Source: an uncultured Lachnospiraceae bacterium
GTDB lineage: Bacteria; Bacillota; Clostridia; Lachnospirales; Lachnospiraceae
Assembly: GCA_910577175.1 (NCBI GenBank)
Contig: CAJTLU010000012.1
Coordinates: 1-64,000 of the forward strand
Direction of reading: 5' to 3'
DNA length: 64,000 nt
This document shows positions 15,934 to 24,904 of this stretch, one piece after another. How positions within the stretch are numbered: position 1 is the stretch's first letter; each line of letters begins with the position of its first letter. The position numbers and the translations under genes are program-made. Below the pieces are notes generated by a model that was given only the letters and a program-made list of their open reading frames with translations, was not told where the DNA came from and did no database searches.

Positions 15934-17261
15934 CCGCACGTAAATCTTTGATATACATAAATATGCAAATTATCGTTAAAACTGTTTCAACAACGGGCTG
16001 TGCTGCAATCACGCCATTCAGTTTCCCAAAATAATTTAAAATGATTACTCCCGGAATAAATAGTACTGCATTTCTTAGAACGGTAATGATGAGAGATTTT
16101 ATTGCTTTTCCTAATGCCTGGAAATAGCTTGTCATCATATTGATAACACCAAGCATAGGAGCCGACAGGCAAAGGATTTTCAAAAAGTATCCCGTTTGTT
16201 CAATCAAAGCACCATCCTGCAGGAATATAGCGGCAAGCGGCTCTCCCCAAAGTATAAAGACAGCAGTAAAGATTGCGCCCATGAGGATTCCATAGAGTGT
16301 TGTATACTTCACGATATCCGACATCCGCTTTTTCTCATTTCCTCCATAGCAATAGCCCACTAAAGGGGCCACACCCTGCGATAAGCCCACTGATAACAAA
16401 ATTGGAATCATATCGAATTTATATGCAATTCCATAAGAGGCTACTGCGTCAGACCCGTAAATGCTGATATAGTTGTTCAGTACAATATTGGAAATACTCA
16501 TGAGTACTGTAATGAGAGCACCTGGAATACCGATACTTATAACATTGCGAATCATGGCTGCATTTGGTAAAAAGCGTTTTGGCGACAATGGCACCAATTG
16601 ATTTCCCTTGTATTCCTGACGAATCATGCAGGCAATATAATATATCGTCGCGCATACAAAGCCTAAAGATGTTGCAAGTGCAGCGCCTGCCGTGCCCCAC
16701 CCTAAGACAGCTATAAAAACATAATCCAATATCATATTGATTACATTTCCGAGCACTAATCCAATGGTACCTTCTTTTATCAGACCAACCGAACGGAATA
16801 AATGAACAAATCCATTTGCCAGCATAATAAAAGGAGTACCGATAAAAATCCATTTCAGATAGTCGCAGGTGTAAGCAATGTTATCTGCATCTGCACCGGC
16901 TATTTTTGCCAATGGCTGCAAAAATACAAGCCCGAAAACGAGCGTGACAATTCCTGAAATTGCCATCGCATACACACAAAAATTCATTGTTGTACCAGAT
17001 TCTTCTTTTTTTTTCTTCTCCTAATAATCTGGCAATTACACTGCTGCCTCCCATTCCAAAGATGCAGGCAATGGACATAATAATAAGCAATATTGGCGCA
17101 CACAATGTTACTGCGGCAATCATGGCAGGTTCTTTTGTCAAAGAAACGAAAAATGTGTCAGCAAGATTATAAATAAGAGTTGTAAGCTGTCCTAACATCG
17201 CAGGTAATCCAACTCTTATAATTGCTTTGGAACTATTTTTTTCTTCAAAAACAGATGTCAT
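15923..17261 (-). pseudogene. MATE-family multidrug efflux transporter, frameshifted in an A9 run
   Basis: Two overlapping minus-strand frames together form one MATE transporter of about 445 residues, the normal family length with 12 membrane segments. The first part (from 17261, Met-Thr-Ser-Val-Phe-Glu-Glu-Lys) runs into Leu-Leu-Gly-Glu-Glu-Lys-Lys and then leaves frame. The second part resumes with Gly-Thr-Thr-Met-Asn-Phe-Cys-Val-Tyr. The break is at a run of nine A on the coding strand (17015-17007); eight A would restore Glu-Glu-Lys-Lys-Glu-Glu-Ser-Gly and one continuous protein. Both halves are well conserved, so the damage is recent, reversible (slippage) or a sequencing error. The Crp-like regulator is divergent from it. 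Confidence 0.85.
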
Positions 17262-17349
17262 ATTTTCTTTTCCTCCCTTGAACTTTTTCCTAGTATAATG
17301 TAAAATCAATTAAAAAAACAGGACATATGTCTTGCTGGAGAGAAGTTTC

Positions 17350-17970
17350 ATGGAAAGAATATACGATAAAAAGAAAATTGCAGGCTGTATTGCGAAAAGT
17401 AAATATCATTCTATACTTGACTCATTAGAGGTAGAGTTTTATCTGATAACATACGAAAAAGGCGAATTAGTGAGCTCGCCTTTTCAGAATGAACTTTTAT
17501 TTCAAATTGTGGAACAGGGTTCAATAAACATCTATTTCATTCGTGATGATGGTACACGCTATTCGCTGTCAAACGGAACTACAGACTATTTTCTCGGGGA
17601 CATGGATATCTTTTATCCCAAAAGTAGCAATATTTATGCCGAAGCAGACGAAAGTCTGACCTGCATTTCATTTTCTATTGAAAAACATAGGGAAGCACTG
17701 CTCTCCAATAACAAGTTCCTGCAGCTTATTTGCAGCAGCCTTTCCGCCAAAATCGGAGCAATGACGATTATTGATGCCGCCCCTGTTTCCCTTACAGAAC
17801 GGGTTATGTCTTACATGAAGTATAAATGCAGTAATGAAACCCTAAAAGGAATAGAGCAGGCAGCGTTTCATCTTCATTGCAGTGCAAGACAGCTTCAAAG
17901 GATTTTGAATCAAAGTGAAAGCGCCGGATTAGTCAAAAAACTGGGGAAGGGGACATATAAGTTGATGTAA
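17350..17970 (+). CDS. Crp/Fnr-superfamily transcriptional regulator (YeiL-like)
   Basis: About 206 residues. Residues 20-125 form a cyclic-nucleotide-binding-like beta-barrel (Gly-Glu-Leu-Val-Ser-Ser-Pro-Phe, then Gly-Ser-Ile-Asn-Ile-Tyr-Phe-Ile). The C-terminal part has a short HTH with Ala-Ala-Phe-His-Leu-His-Cys-Ser-Ala-Arg-Gln-Leu-Gln-Arg-Ile. The nucleotide-contact Arg is not evident, so the ligand is unclear. ATG 17350 follows GGAGAG by seven bases; the frame also opens at TTG 17332. It diverges from the MATE gene and is the natural candidate for its regulator. The palindrome GACATATGTC (17322-17331) sits just ahead. Confidence 0.82.
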   Translation: MERIYDKKKIAGCIAKSKYHSILDSLEVEFYLITYEKGELVSSPFQNELLFQIVEQGSINIYFIRDDGTRYSLSNGTTDYFLGDMDIFYPKSSNIYAEADESLTCISFSIEKHREALLSNNKFLQLICSSLSAKIGAMTIIDAAPVSLTERVMSYMKYKCSNETLKGIEQAAFHLHCSARQLQRILNQSESAGLVKKLGKGTYKLM

Positions 17971-17989
17971 AGCAGAACGATACGTTTAG

Positions 17990-18748
17990 TCAGGAAAGCT
18001 CCCTTATCAGCGGTAGCATCTCATCCGCAAATTTTTGTGCCTCCGCATGCGCTATCTCTATATCGTCTCCGGACGTATAACTTTGTAATGCGAGGGAGAC
18101 CAGGGGATGGTATTGCGCGGGAAGGTTTTGCAACGCCCATTCCCCTCCCTGCTTTTTTGAAACAATCAGGTCATTTTTAAGAAAAGCCGCCACTCTGCAT
18201 AAATTCAAAATTACATAGACAGGGTTCTTCACAATTTCTTCTTTCGCATTCTCAATATCAGACCAGATGCTGTCGATGTAAGCATTCCTTGGCACATCGG
18301 CAAATACGTCGTTGATTTCTGCGCCATACAGTACAATGCCGTAATTTTTTATGATTGTAAAGTGTGCCGCCAGGTCTTTATCGACACCGTTCATGTTCCG
18401 GATATAATCCGCGGGGTTGTCAAGAAACCATTGCAGATGTGCGTTTGAGAAATGTAACTCAAAGGGGGTCGGATAGCGAAATTCCTGGCAGTCCTTTTCT
18501 TTGACAATACTGAATTCGATTCCTTTGGATGGTGCTGCTGTATTTAATTCTACGATATGGTTCATAAACTGCAATTTCTGCCGGTTTGTTATCTGCTCCC
18601 GGATAACAAGAATCAGGTCAATATCACTCTTGAGCGGATGGAAGCACCCCATAGTCATGGAACCGTGCAAATAGATACCGGTAAGCGCCTCTCTGAATAT
18701 CTGCCTGCTTTTCTCTACAATCTCATCTAATATAGTCTGGTACAGCAT
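17990..18748 (-). CDS. aminoglycoside nucleotidyltransferase-like protein (AadA/DUF4111 type)
   Basis: 252 residues. The nucleotidyltransferase core is Gly-Ser-Met-Thr-Met-Gly-Cys-Phe-His-Pro-Leu-Lys-Ser-Asp-Ile-Asp-Leu at about 29-45, with the metal-binding Asp-x-Asp pair. The C-terminal domain (Tyr-Val-Ile-Leu-Asn-Leu-Cys-Arg-Val, Lys-Lys-Gln-Gly-Gly-Glu-Trp-Ala) matches the helical domain of streptomycin/spectinomycin adenylyltransferases. It could modify an aminoglycoside, but chromosomal relatives in Clostridia are often unproven. It is convergent with the Crp-like gene. GGAGGC precedes the ATG on the minus strand. Confidence 0.82.
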   Translation of the reverse strand: MLYQTILDEIVEKSRQIFREALTGIYLHGSMTMGCFHPLKSDIDLILVIREQITNRQKLQFMNHIVELNTAAPSKGIEFSIVKEKDCQEFRYPTPFELHFSNAHLQWFLDNPADYIRNMNGVDKDLAAHFTIIKNYGIVLYGAEINDVFADVPRNAYIDSIWSDIENAKEEIVKNPVYVILNLCRVAAFLKNDLIVSKKQGGEWALQNLPAQYHPLVSLALQSYTSGDDIEIAHAEAQKFADEMLPLIRELS

Positions 18749-18908
18749 AATAAGCCTCCTTACATTTTGTCAGGAACCGGACGATTTTTCCCTTTTGCTA
18801 ATGCCTCTTTTGCCAGGTTTATCACAATATTCTTTCTGCCATTTGAATAGATACCATAATGTATAGTATACTACATTTTCTTTAACAGGTAAATCAGCTA
18901 TTATTCTT

Positions 18909-18991
18909 CTTGAGTTTCCGCATTTTTTGAATCACCTTGGAAGGTTCAGGAGACTGAACATAAAGCTGTGTAGAAAATGCGGAAACCAAAG
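18909..18991. repeat. repeat family 2, copy a (imperfect palindrome)
   Basis: Left arm CTTGAGTTTCCGCATTTTTT (18909-18928) and right arm AGAAAATGCGGAAACCAAAG (18972-18991) are inverted copies, with AACCTTCC-type and GTTCAGGAGACTGAAC palindromic sequence between. The same motif occurs at 33420, 44525, 27464, 46853 and 58734. It ends 24 bases before the -35 of the promoter at 19016. The rest of the 18749-19161 gap holds only the NTase upstream region and this promoter with its leader. Confidence 0.75.
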
Positions 18992-19015
18992 CCTGTTATT
19001 TCAAGAAAAAAGGGA

Positions 19016-19044
19016 TTGACATTTCCTTAACTATCGCATATAAT
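19016..19044 (+). promoter_or_regulatory. consensus sigma-A promoter for the substrate-binding protein
   Basis: Perfect TTGACA (19016-19021) and perfect TATAAT (19039-19044) with a 17-base spacer. It gives a leader of about 110 bases containing a GGAAACAGAAATGCTTCC hairpin and a GGGATACGCTCCC hairpin; I could not match it to a known riboswitch. Confidence 0.9.
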
Positions 19045-19161
19045 ACTGCACGGAAACAGAAATGCTTCCGCACCGACCCGGAGGAGGTTCCGACGGGAAG
19101 GCAGGAAAAAATTCTGAATACAGGGGATACGCTCCCGGTAACGAAGAAAGAGAGGCAGAAC

Positions 19162-20229
19162 ATGAAAAAAAGAACAGCATTATTGGCAGTATTGGCAACA
19201 ATGGTATTGCTTATTTCGGCATTTGCAGGATGCGGAAAAAAAGGCAGTACGGAGCCGACGAAGACACCGGACACAACGCTGACACCGACAACAGAGGCGG
19301 AGAAGCCGACCGATACGCCGACAAATCCACCGGCAGAAAAGCTTACGATTCCGGTTGCCGCACTAAAGGGTCCGACGGCGCTCGGCATGTTAAAGTTAAT
19401 GGAAGACGCTGAGGCGGGTACGACTGCAAATAACTATGAGTTTACAGTTGCAGGCGCGGCGGATGAGATTACAGCAGGCATCCTGAAGGGTGATATCCCG
19501 CTTGCAGCAGTACCGTGCAATCTGGCGTCTGTGCTGTATAACAAGTCCCAGGGCGGCGTGACGATGCTTGGCATCAATACCCTCGGGGTACTCTACATTG
19601 TAGAAACCGGGGATACGATTCAGAGCGTTGCGGACTTAAAGGGGAAGACCATTTATTCCACCGGTAAGGGAACGACCCCGGAGTATACGCTCGTGCAGCT
19701 GTTAAAGTCTGCAGGACTTGACCCGGAGAAGGATGTTACGATAGAGTTTAAATCCGAAGCCACCGAAGTGGCAGCACTTCTTTCTAACGCAGAAGACGCG
19801 GTAGCAATGCTTCCACAGCCGTATGTAACCACTGTACTTAATAGTAACGAAAAGGTGCGGATTGCCCTTGATGTTACGAAGGAGTGGGAGAAGTTAAACG
19901 ACAATTCTACCGTAGTCACCGGCGTGGTTGTGGCGAATACAAAGTTTTTAAATGAAAACCGCGAAGCGGTAGAAGCGTTTATGGATGAGTACGCAGTCTC
20001 TGCGGCATATACGGTAGAGCATGTTGAGGAAGCGGCGGCACTGTCCGAGAAGTTTGATATCTTCAAGGCAGCCATTGCAAAGAAGGCGATTCCGTATTGT
20101 AACATTGTCTTTATCGAAGGCGATGAAATGCAGAGCAAGGCGGGCGCTTATTTACAGGTGCTTTATGAGCAGAACCCGGCTGCAGTCGGCGGTGCAATGC
20201 CGGAGGACAGCTTTTATTTTAAGCGGTAG
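19162..20229 (+). CDS. ABC transporter substrate-binding lipoprotein (NMT1/THI5-like)
   Basis: 355 residues. The signal peptide ends in Ala-Phe-Ala-Gly-Cys with lipidated Cys25, followed by a Thr/Pro/Glu-rich linker to about residue 58 and then a periplasmic-binding-like domain of the NMT1/THI5/SsuA type (Ile-Pro-Leu-Ala-Ala-Val-Pro, Gly-Lys-Thr-Ile-Tyr-Ser-Thr-Gly-Lys-Gly-Thr-Thr-Pro-Glu). It should capture a small ligand outside the cell (pyrimidine-type thiamine precursor, sulfonate or similar; not decidable). Its likely partner, the fused permease-ATPase, is 7.4 kb downstream at 27611, separated by an export cassette. Followed by its own terminator. Confidence 0.87.
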   Translation: MKKRTALLAVLATMVLLISAFAGCGKKGSTEPTKTPDTTLTPTTEAEKPTDTPTNPPAEKLTIPVAALKGPTALGMLKLMEDAEAGTTANNYEFTVAGAADEITAGILKGDIPLAAVPCNLASVLYNKSQGGVTMLGINTLGVLYIVETGDTIQSVADLKGKTIYSTGKGTTPEYTLVQLLKSAGLDPEKDVTIEFKSEATEVAALLSNAEDAVAMLPQPYVTTVLNSNEKVRIALDVTKEWEKLNDNSTVVTGVVVANTKFLNENREAVEAFMDEYAVSAAYTVEHVEEAAALSEKFDIFKAAIAKKAIPYCNIVFIEGDEMQSKAGAYLQVLYEQNPAAVGGAMPEDSFYFKR

Positions 20230-20252
20230 CAGGAAAATAGAAAAGAAGATAA

Positions 20253-20285
20253 CGGGGCTGTCGCAGAAAGCGCAGCCCTTTTCTT
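20253..20285 (+). terminator. terminator of the substrate-binding protein (family 3 stem)
   Basis: GGGGCTG TCGC AGAAA GCG CAGCCC forms a stem-loop followed by TTTTCTT. The same stem sequence recurs in reverse orientation at 42951-42976 and at the ends of the long palindrome 46504-46832. Confidence 0.85.
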
Positions 20286-20340
20286 ACAAGCAGTGATTTG
20301 CTTTCCGCTTACTATCCAACAAAAGGAGGCAGGGAGGGCG

Positions 20341-21069
20341 ATGTATCAAATAGGCGAGCTGTCCGAATTGACCGGCGTGCAGGCAGGAACCATCCGTTTT
20401 TATGAGAAGTGCGGCTTTCTGGAAACGGTAGAGCGCCTTCCGAACCATTACCGGCTTTATAACGGGCATCATCTGTATCAGGTCAGGGTCTGCCGGCTGG
20501 TGTTCGGAGGCTTTGTAAACCGGAGGCTCAGGAGGGCAAGCCTGAAGATAATAGAAGCGGCAAGGAACTGGGACCTGGATGCCTATGAGGCGGCAGCGCA
20601 GAGCTACCTGAAGGAAATACAGGAGGAGAGCGAAGAAACTCAAAAAGTAATCCGCTTTGCGCTTGCCTATGCAAAGGGAAAGGAAGAGCCTGAACTGCCG
20701 GGCGTGTTTTATACGAAAAAGCAGGCGGCGGAGCTGTTGGGAGTGACAGAGGAATCCATCCGGAACTGGGAGCGTAACGGGCTGCTCCCGTTGCAGCAGC
20801 CATATCAGAAGAGACTGTATCCGCAGGAAGTGCTGAACCGGATGTATCTGATTCGTTTGCTGCTTGACACCGGGTACAGCATTATGACGATTTTCCGCTT
20901 CCTTCAGAATATGGATTCGGGCGAATATGCAAATGCGGAGAAGCTTCTGATAAAGCCGGAGGAGAGAGAAGATTTACAAAGCAAGGCAGATTGCTATCTG
21001 CAGGCACTGTCGGAGCTGCGGCAGAAAGCGGAGGCGTTATACGGGATGCTTGCGGAAATGAAAAAATAG
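20341..21069 (+). CDS. MerR-family regulator with two helix-turn-helix domains
   Basis: 242 residues. The N terminus is a standard MerR winged HTH (Tyr-Gln-Ile-Gly-Glu-Leu-Ser...Gly-Thr-Ile-Arg-Phe-Tyr-Glu-Lys-Cys-Gly-Phe-Leu). A second MerR-like HTH starts near residue 124 (Tyr-Thr-Lys-Lys-Gln-Ala-Ala-Glu-Leu-Leu-Gly-Val, then Ile-Arg-Asn-Trp-Glu-Arg-Asn-Gly-Leu-Leu). The two are joined by a helical segment, and a coiled coil closes the protein. This tandem arrangement lets one chain carry two DNA readers. It is the first gene of the exporter block and probably its regulator. Start: ATG after AAAGGAGGCAGGGAGGGCG. Confidence 0.85.
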   Translation: MYQIGELSELTGVQAGTIRFYEKCGFLETVERLPNHYRLYNGHHLYQVRVCRLVFGGFVNRRLRRASLKIIEAARNWDLDAYEAAAQSYLKEIQEESEETQKVIRFALAYAKGKEEPELPGVFYTKKQAAELLGVTEESIRNWERNGLLPLQQPYQKRLYPQEVLNRMYLIRLLLDTGYSIMTIFRFLQNMDSGEYANAEKLLIKPEEREDLQSKADCYLQALSELRQKAEALYGMLAEMKK

Positions 21070-21086
21070 AAACCTTATATCTGTAC

Positions 21087-21146
21087 ACCACCTTTTGAAT
21101 TTGAGATAGAATGAATCTGTCCGGATTCAAAGGGTGGTATTTTTAT
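21087..21146 (+). terminator. terminator after the MerR gene
   Basis: ACCACCTTTTGAAT (21087-21100) pairs with ATTCAAAGGGTGGT (21125-21138), a stem of about 14 bp with a 24-base loop, followed by ATTTTTATG. Because it separates the regulator from the exporters, those should have their own start or depend on read-through. Confidence 0.75.
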
Positions 21147-21180
21147 GCGGTTCTGTCCGGGTTGCATAATGTTCCGGGAG

Positions 21181-21200
21181 ACAGGGACTGTGCACCCTGT
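21181..21200. promoter_or_regulatory. candidate operator dyad ahead of the exporter genes
   Basis: ACAGGGACTGTGCACCCTGT is an inverted repeat of two 6-base arms with an 8-base spacer, of the size MerR-type proteins bind, 58 bases upstream of the first exporter. I could not place good -35/-10 boxes around it. Confidence 0.35.
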
Positions 21201-21257
21201 GGACGGAAGTATGGAACGAAAAGAGAAATACAAGATTACAAGGTAAAAGGAGCGTTT

Positions 21258-23060
21258 ATGAAACATAATGTTTTCAGGAATTACAAATTTATGTTAAAGA
21301 CAATAGGGAAAGCTTCCGCATCACGGATATGGCTGAATATATTCTTTACCGTGATAAACGATTTATTTTCCATATTTTACAATGTGCTCTTTTTTGCATA
21401 TTTTATGGACGCGGTGGAAAAAGGAAAAAGCATTGTCACAATCAGTAAGGTTCTAATTGTATTCATTTTGCTTAACATTGTATTTGAATTATTAAATGCC
21501 TATTATCAGCAGGCGTATCTTCCCTGGAATGATGTTAAGCTCTCGCTTTTTTTGAAGGATATGATATACAGGAAAATCATAACGGTTGACATAGAGTGCT
21601 TTGATAACCCGGAATATTACGATAACGTAACTTTTGCGTTAAATGATTTATTTCAAAGAGTGAACAGTATTTTAAATAACATAGCCTGGTTCATTTCCCA
21701 TTCCTGCTGTGTTCTTGTGCTGATTGGATATTTTGCGCAGATTGATTTTGCCATTGTAATAGTATCACTTATCTCTGTATTGACAGGATTGTTCTTTGAA
21801 CCTGTGATGAATAAGCACAGATACCGTTATACGAATGAGAGTTTAAAATATCAGCGCAAGTATGATTATGTAAAAAGAATTTCCATTCAGGCAGAATGTG
21901 CGCAGGAGTTAAGAACCACGAATGTGAAAAATGTTCTGAATAAAATGCTGGATGATGCATTTGGGGGATTAAAGACGCTTCTTAAAAGGTATTACAGAAA
22001 AATAACAATGCTTGACAGCGTTCAGGTCTTTTTTGGATTTGGAATCGTATCCTGTGTTACAACGCTCATTTCGCTCCATAGGATTGTCGTTGATAAAATG
22101 GTAACCGTTGCAATGTTCCTGCCTTTGATGGGAGCGATAGCGCAGTTTACCTGGAGAGCATCTTCGGTAATAAGCTGTTTTACCGATATTTTGAATGACA
22201 ATATCTACTTAAACAAATTCAACGAATTTTACCGGTATGAATCGAAGGTGGTATCGCGCAAAGAGGAAATGGTGGATGCATCTTTTGGTGGAATTAAGAT
22301 AGATCATCTATATTTCAAATATAATGAGAAAGATGAGTATACCTTGAAGGATATCTGTATGGAAATCCGGCCGAAACAAAAGATTGCATTGGTTGGGTAT
22401 AACGGAGCCGGAAAATCGACACTGATTCACCTGATTTTGCGCCTGTACGATCCGGATCAGGGCAGCATCACTTATAATGATAAGAATATTTGCGATTACA
22501 ATGTAAAGAGCTATCGTAGCAAATACGGGATTGTTTTTCAGGACATCAATGTGTATGCAACGACCATCGGTCAGAATATCGCAATGGATACGGAGGTTTA
22601 TTCGGATAAAGAAATGCAGGACATTATGGCTTCGCTTCATCTGAAAGAAAAGATAGACCATTATGAAGCCGGTTTCAATACGCAGCTGACCCATGAATTA
22701 TCGGATTCGGGCGAGGTGCTTTCCCTTGGTCAGTGCCAGTGCCTGGCACTTGCAAGAATTTTTATCAATCCGGAGAAGCAGCTCTACATTTTGGACGAGC
22801 CTACCAGTGCGCTTGATCCGATTGCAGAAGAAGAAATGTTTGAAGCGATTAACAGCTATCTGGCAGATAAGACAGTACTATATATCTCCCATAGATTTTC
22901 GGCATCTAAAATAGCGGACAAAATTTATTTCATGGAGAAGGGACAGATTATCGAGCAGGGGACGCATGATGAGCTGCTCCTTCAAGGTGGAAAATATGCG
23001 GCGATGTTCCAACTGCAGGCGAAATACTATAGAGATGATGCCAAAGCACACACTGAATGA
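21258..23060 (+). CDS. ABC exporter half-transporter with degenerate signature (first of a pair)
   Basis: 600 residues: a six-helix membrane domain (about 25-310) and a nucleotide-binding domain. Walker A Gly-Tyr-Asn-Gly-Ala-Gly-Lys-Ser-Thr is at 380-388, Walker B Leu-Tyr-Ile-Leu-Asp-Glu at 509-514, and the H-loop His follows in Ile-Ser-His-Arg. The signature is Leu-Ser-Leu-Gly-Gln (488-492) instead of Leu-Ser-Gly-Gly-Gln, as in heterodimeric exporters with one weak ATP site. The partner gene begins 33 bases downstream. The frame opens at 21111, but AAAGGAG before 21258 fixes the start. Cargo unknown; drug, peptide or lipid export is likely. Confidence 0.9.
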   Translation: MKHNVFRNYKFMLKTIGKASASRIWLNIFFTVINDLFSIFYNVLFFAYFMDAVEKGKSIVTISKVLIVFILLNIVFELLNAYYQQAYLPWNDVKLSLFLKDMIYRKIITVDIECFDNPEYYDNVTFALNDLFQRVNSILNNIAWFISHSCCVLVLIGYFAQIDFAIVIVSLISVLTGLFFEPVMNKHRYRYTNESLKYQRKYDYVKRISIQAECAQELRTTNVKNVLNKMLDDAFGGLKTLLKRYYRKITMLDSVQVFFGFGIVSCVTTLISLHRIVVDKMVTVAMFLPLMGAIAQFTWRASSVISCFTDILNDNIYLNKFNEFYRYESKVVSRKEEMVDASFGGIKIDHLYFKYNEKDEYTLKDICMEIRPKQKIALVGYNGAGKSTLIHLILRLYDPDQGSITYNDKNICDYNVKSYRSKYGIVFQDINVYATTIGQNIAMDTEVYSDKEMQDIMASLHLKEKIDHYEAGFNTQLTHELSDSGEVLSLGQCQCLALARIFINPEKQLYILDEPTSALDPIAEEEMFEAINSYLADKTVLYISHRFSASKIADKIYFMEKGQIIEQGTHDELLLQGGKYAAMFQLQAKYYRDDAKAHTE

Positions 23061-23092
23061 CAGATGTATGAATGAAGCGTAAGGAGTGTAAC

Positions 23093-24904
23093 ATGAAAAA
23101 AGTAATACATAATAATCTGTATATGTTGAACATATTTTTCAGGGCAGTTCCGTTGTATTCTATCGGCTATGCACTGCTGACCATAGCCAGAAGTGTATTG
23201 TTTAATACCGTGGGAAATGTTCTGTTTATACAGTATATCGTTAAGTCGGTAGAAGTTGCGATTGTCCATCCGGAAGAAATACAGAAAGTTCTGACGCAGC
23301 TGATTGTTGTGACGTGCGTATATTATGGGCTGGTGCTTCTGTTTAATACCGTTATCGAGGGAATCTTTAATAATAGTCTGGCGAAAAACGCAGAAATCAA
23401 GGTCAATCACGTTTTTACAAAAATGATGTTTGAGAAGTCCGCTTCGATTGCTCTTAGCTGTTATGACGACCAGAAGTATTATAATAACCTGGTTGTTGCC
23501 AACAAGGAATCCAATCACAGGGCGTGGGACACTTACCGGAATTTTGTCGATTTAATTGAAAACCTATTGGTATTGCTCTCATTGTTTTATATTATCAGTT
23601 CTTTGGATTTTGTTGTTTTTGTTCTGGCGGTTGTGATTAACGTGCTTTCCTTTTTGTATCAGATTAAGCTGAATCAAATAAACGGTGAAATTTATAACAA
23701 AACGATGCCCTGTCAGAAAGAAATCGACTATGCAAACCGCATGTTTTTCTTAAAGCAAAATGCGAAAGACATTAAGATGACGAATATTGGAAGTGTTTTG
23801 TTTGATAAATTGACCACTTCCTCAAAAAAGCTTAGCGATATTCATGCTGCTTACGGAGCCAAAAAGACAATTGTCTGTTCTGGTGACAACCTGATGAAGA
23901 AAATCCTTGGAGATTTTGTGACATTGTTTTATCTTGCCTATATGGTGCTTGTGAAATGCGCCTATTCCTTTGATGCGATGGCTGCTTTGTGGAACGCTTA
24001 CGGTACCATAAAAGGAAATATGAATCATTTTGTTCATTCGATAAAGGAATTACATAATAACAGTATATACATTGAGAAATTCATTCATTTCATGGAAATG
24101 GAAAACAGCATTATGTCGGATAAGGGTCTGAAAAACAATGCCGGTACGCCAATTACGATTGAGTTTGTCGATGTGTCTTTTTCTTATGACGGAGAACACA
24201 AAATTTTAGACGGATTGAATTTAAAAATCAAAGCGAATGAAAAAGTAGCGATTGTCGGCAGCAATGGCGCCGGAAAGAGTACGCTTGTTAAGCTTTTGCT
24301 GAGATTGTATGATCCTGACAATGGTAAAATCCTGGTCAATGGAATGGATATCCGGGACTATGATGTGGAGTTCTACCGGAAGAACCTATGCAGTATATTG
24401 GTTCAAAACTTCCAGCTGTTTGCGCTAACGCTGTATGAGAACGTCAAAATGGATCTTGTTGACAAAAAAGCGGAAGGTGCTAATTTGGATAAGGCGCTTA
24501 CTATGGCCGGGCTGAGTGATGTGATAGAGCGCCTGCCTGAACAGGGAGACAGCGAATATTCAAGAGAATTCAATGGCGACGGTGTGGTATTCTCAGGGGG
24601 ACAAAAACAAAAACTGGCACTGGCAAGAGTGTTGTTCCATGAGAAAAGAATGGTGATTCTGGACGAGCCGTCGAGTGCGTTGGACCCGAAAGCGGAAAGT
24701 GAATTTAATGAACTGGTATTCCATATGCTGCCGGAGAAGACTCTTGTTATCATTTCCCATAGGCTGTCGACAACAAAAATGGCGGACCGGATTATTCTGA
24801 TACAAAATGGAAAGGTAGCGGAAGACGGTTCGCATGAAGAGTTAATGAAGAACAATGGCACATACGCTAACATGTTTGAAGCGCAGTCCAGGAGGTATCA
24901 ATAG
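23093..24904 (+). CDS. ABC exporter half-transporter (second of a pair)
   Basis: 603 residues: membrane domain (about 15-320) and nucleotide-binding domain with Walker A Gly-Ser-Asn-Gly-Ala-Gly-Lys-Ser-Thr (389-397), near-canonical signature Phe-Ser-Gly-Gly-Gln (500-504), Walker B Val-Ile-Leu-Asp-Glu (521-525) and switch His in Ile-Ile-Ser-His-Arg-Leu. With the preceding gene it should form a heterodimeric exporter in which this subunit supplies the sound signature. Its TAG stop overlaps the GTG start of the UvrA-like gene by one base, so the two are translationally coupled. AAGGAG precedes ATG 23093. Confidence 0.9.
   Translation: MKKVIHNNLYMLNIFFRAVPLYSIGYALLTIARSVLFNTVGNVLFIQYIVKSVEVAIVHPEEIQKVLTQLIVVTCVYYGLVLLFNTVIEGIFNNSLAKNAEIKVNHVFTKMMFEKSASIALSCYDDQKYYNNLVVANKESNHRAWDTYRNFVDLIENLLVLLSLFYIISSLDFVVFVLAVVINVLSFLYQIKLNQINGEIYNKTMPCQKEIDYANRMFFLKQNAKDIKMTNIGSVLFDKLTTSSKKLSDIHAAYGAKKTIVCSGDNLMKKILGDFVTLFYLAYMVLVKCAYSFDAMAALWNAYGTIKGNMNHFVHSIKELHNNSIYIEKFIHFMEMENSIMSDKGLKNNAGTPITIEFVDVSFSYDGEHKILDGLNLKIKANEKVAIVGSNGAGKSTLVKLLLRLYDPDNGKILVNGMDIRDYDVEFYRKNLCSILVQNFQLFALTLYENVKMDLVDKKAEGANLDKALTMAGLSDVIERLPEQGDSEYSREFNGDGVVFSGGQKQKLALARVLFHEKRMVILDEPSSALDPKAESEFNELVFHMLPEKTLVIISHRLSTTKMADRIILIQNGKVAEDGSHEELMKNNGTYANMFEAQSRRYQ

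Noticed and set aside
18864..18873. TAGTATACTA palindrome upstream of the nucleotidyltransferase-like gene
   Set aside because: A ten-base A/T palindrome in an A/T-rich spacer is likely by chance and overlaps probable -10 sequence.
19045..19161. Possible thiamine (TPP) or cobalamin riboswitch ahead of the NMT1/THI5-like binding protein
   Set aside because: The leader lacks the TPP CTGAGA and GATCTGGATAATGCCAGC elements and the cobalamin GCCACTG-type box. It is described only as an unclassified leader with hairpins.
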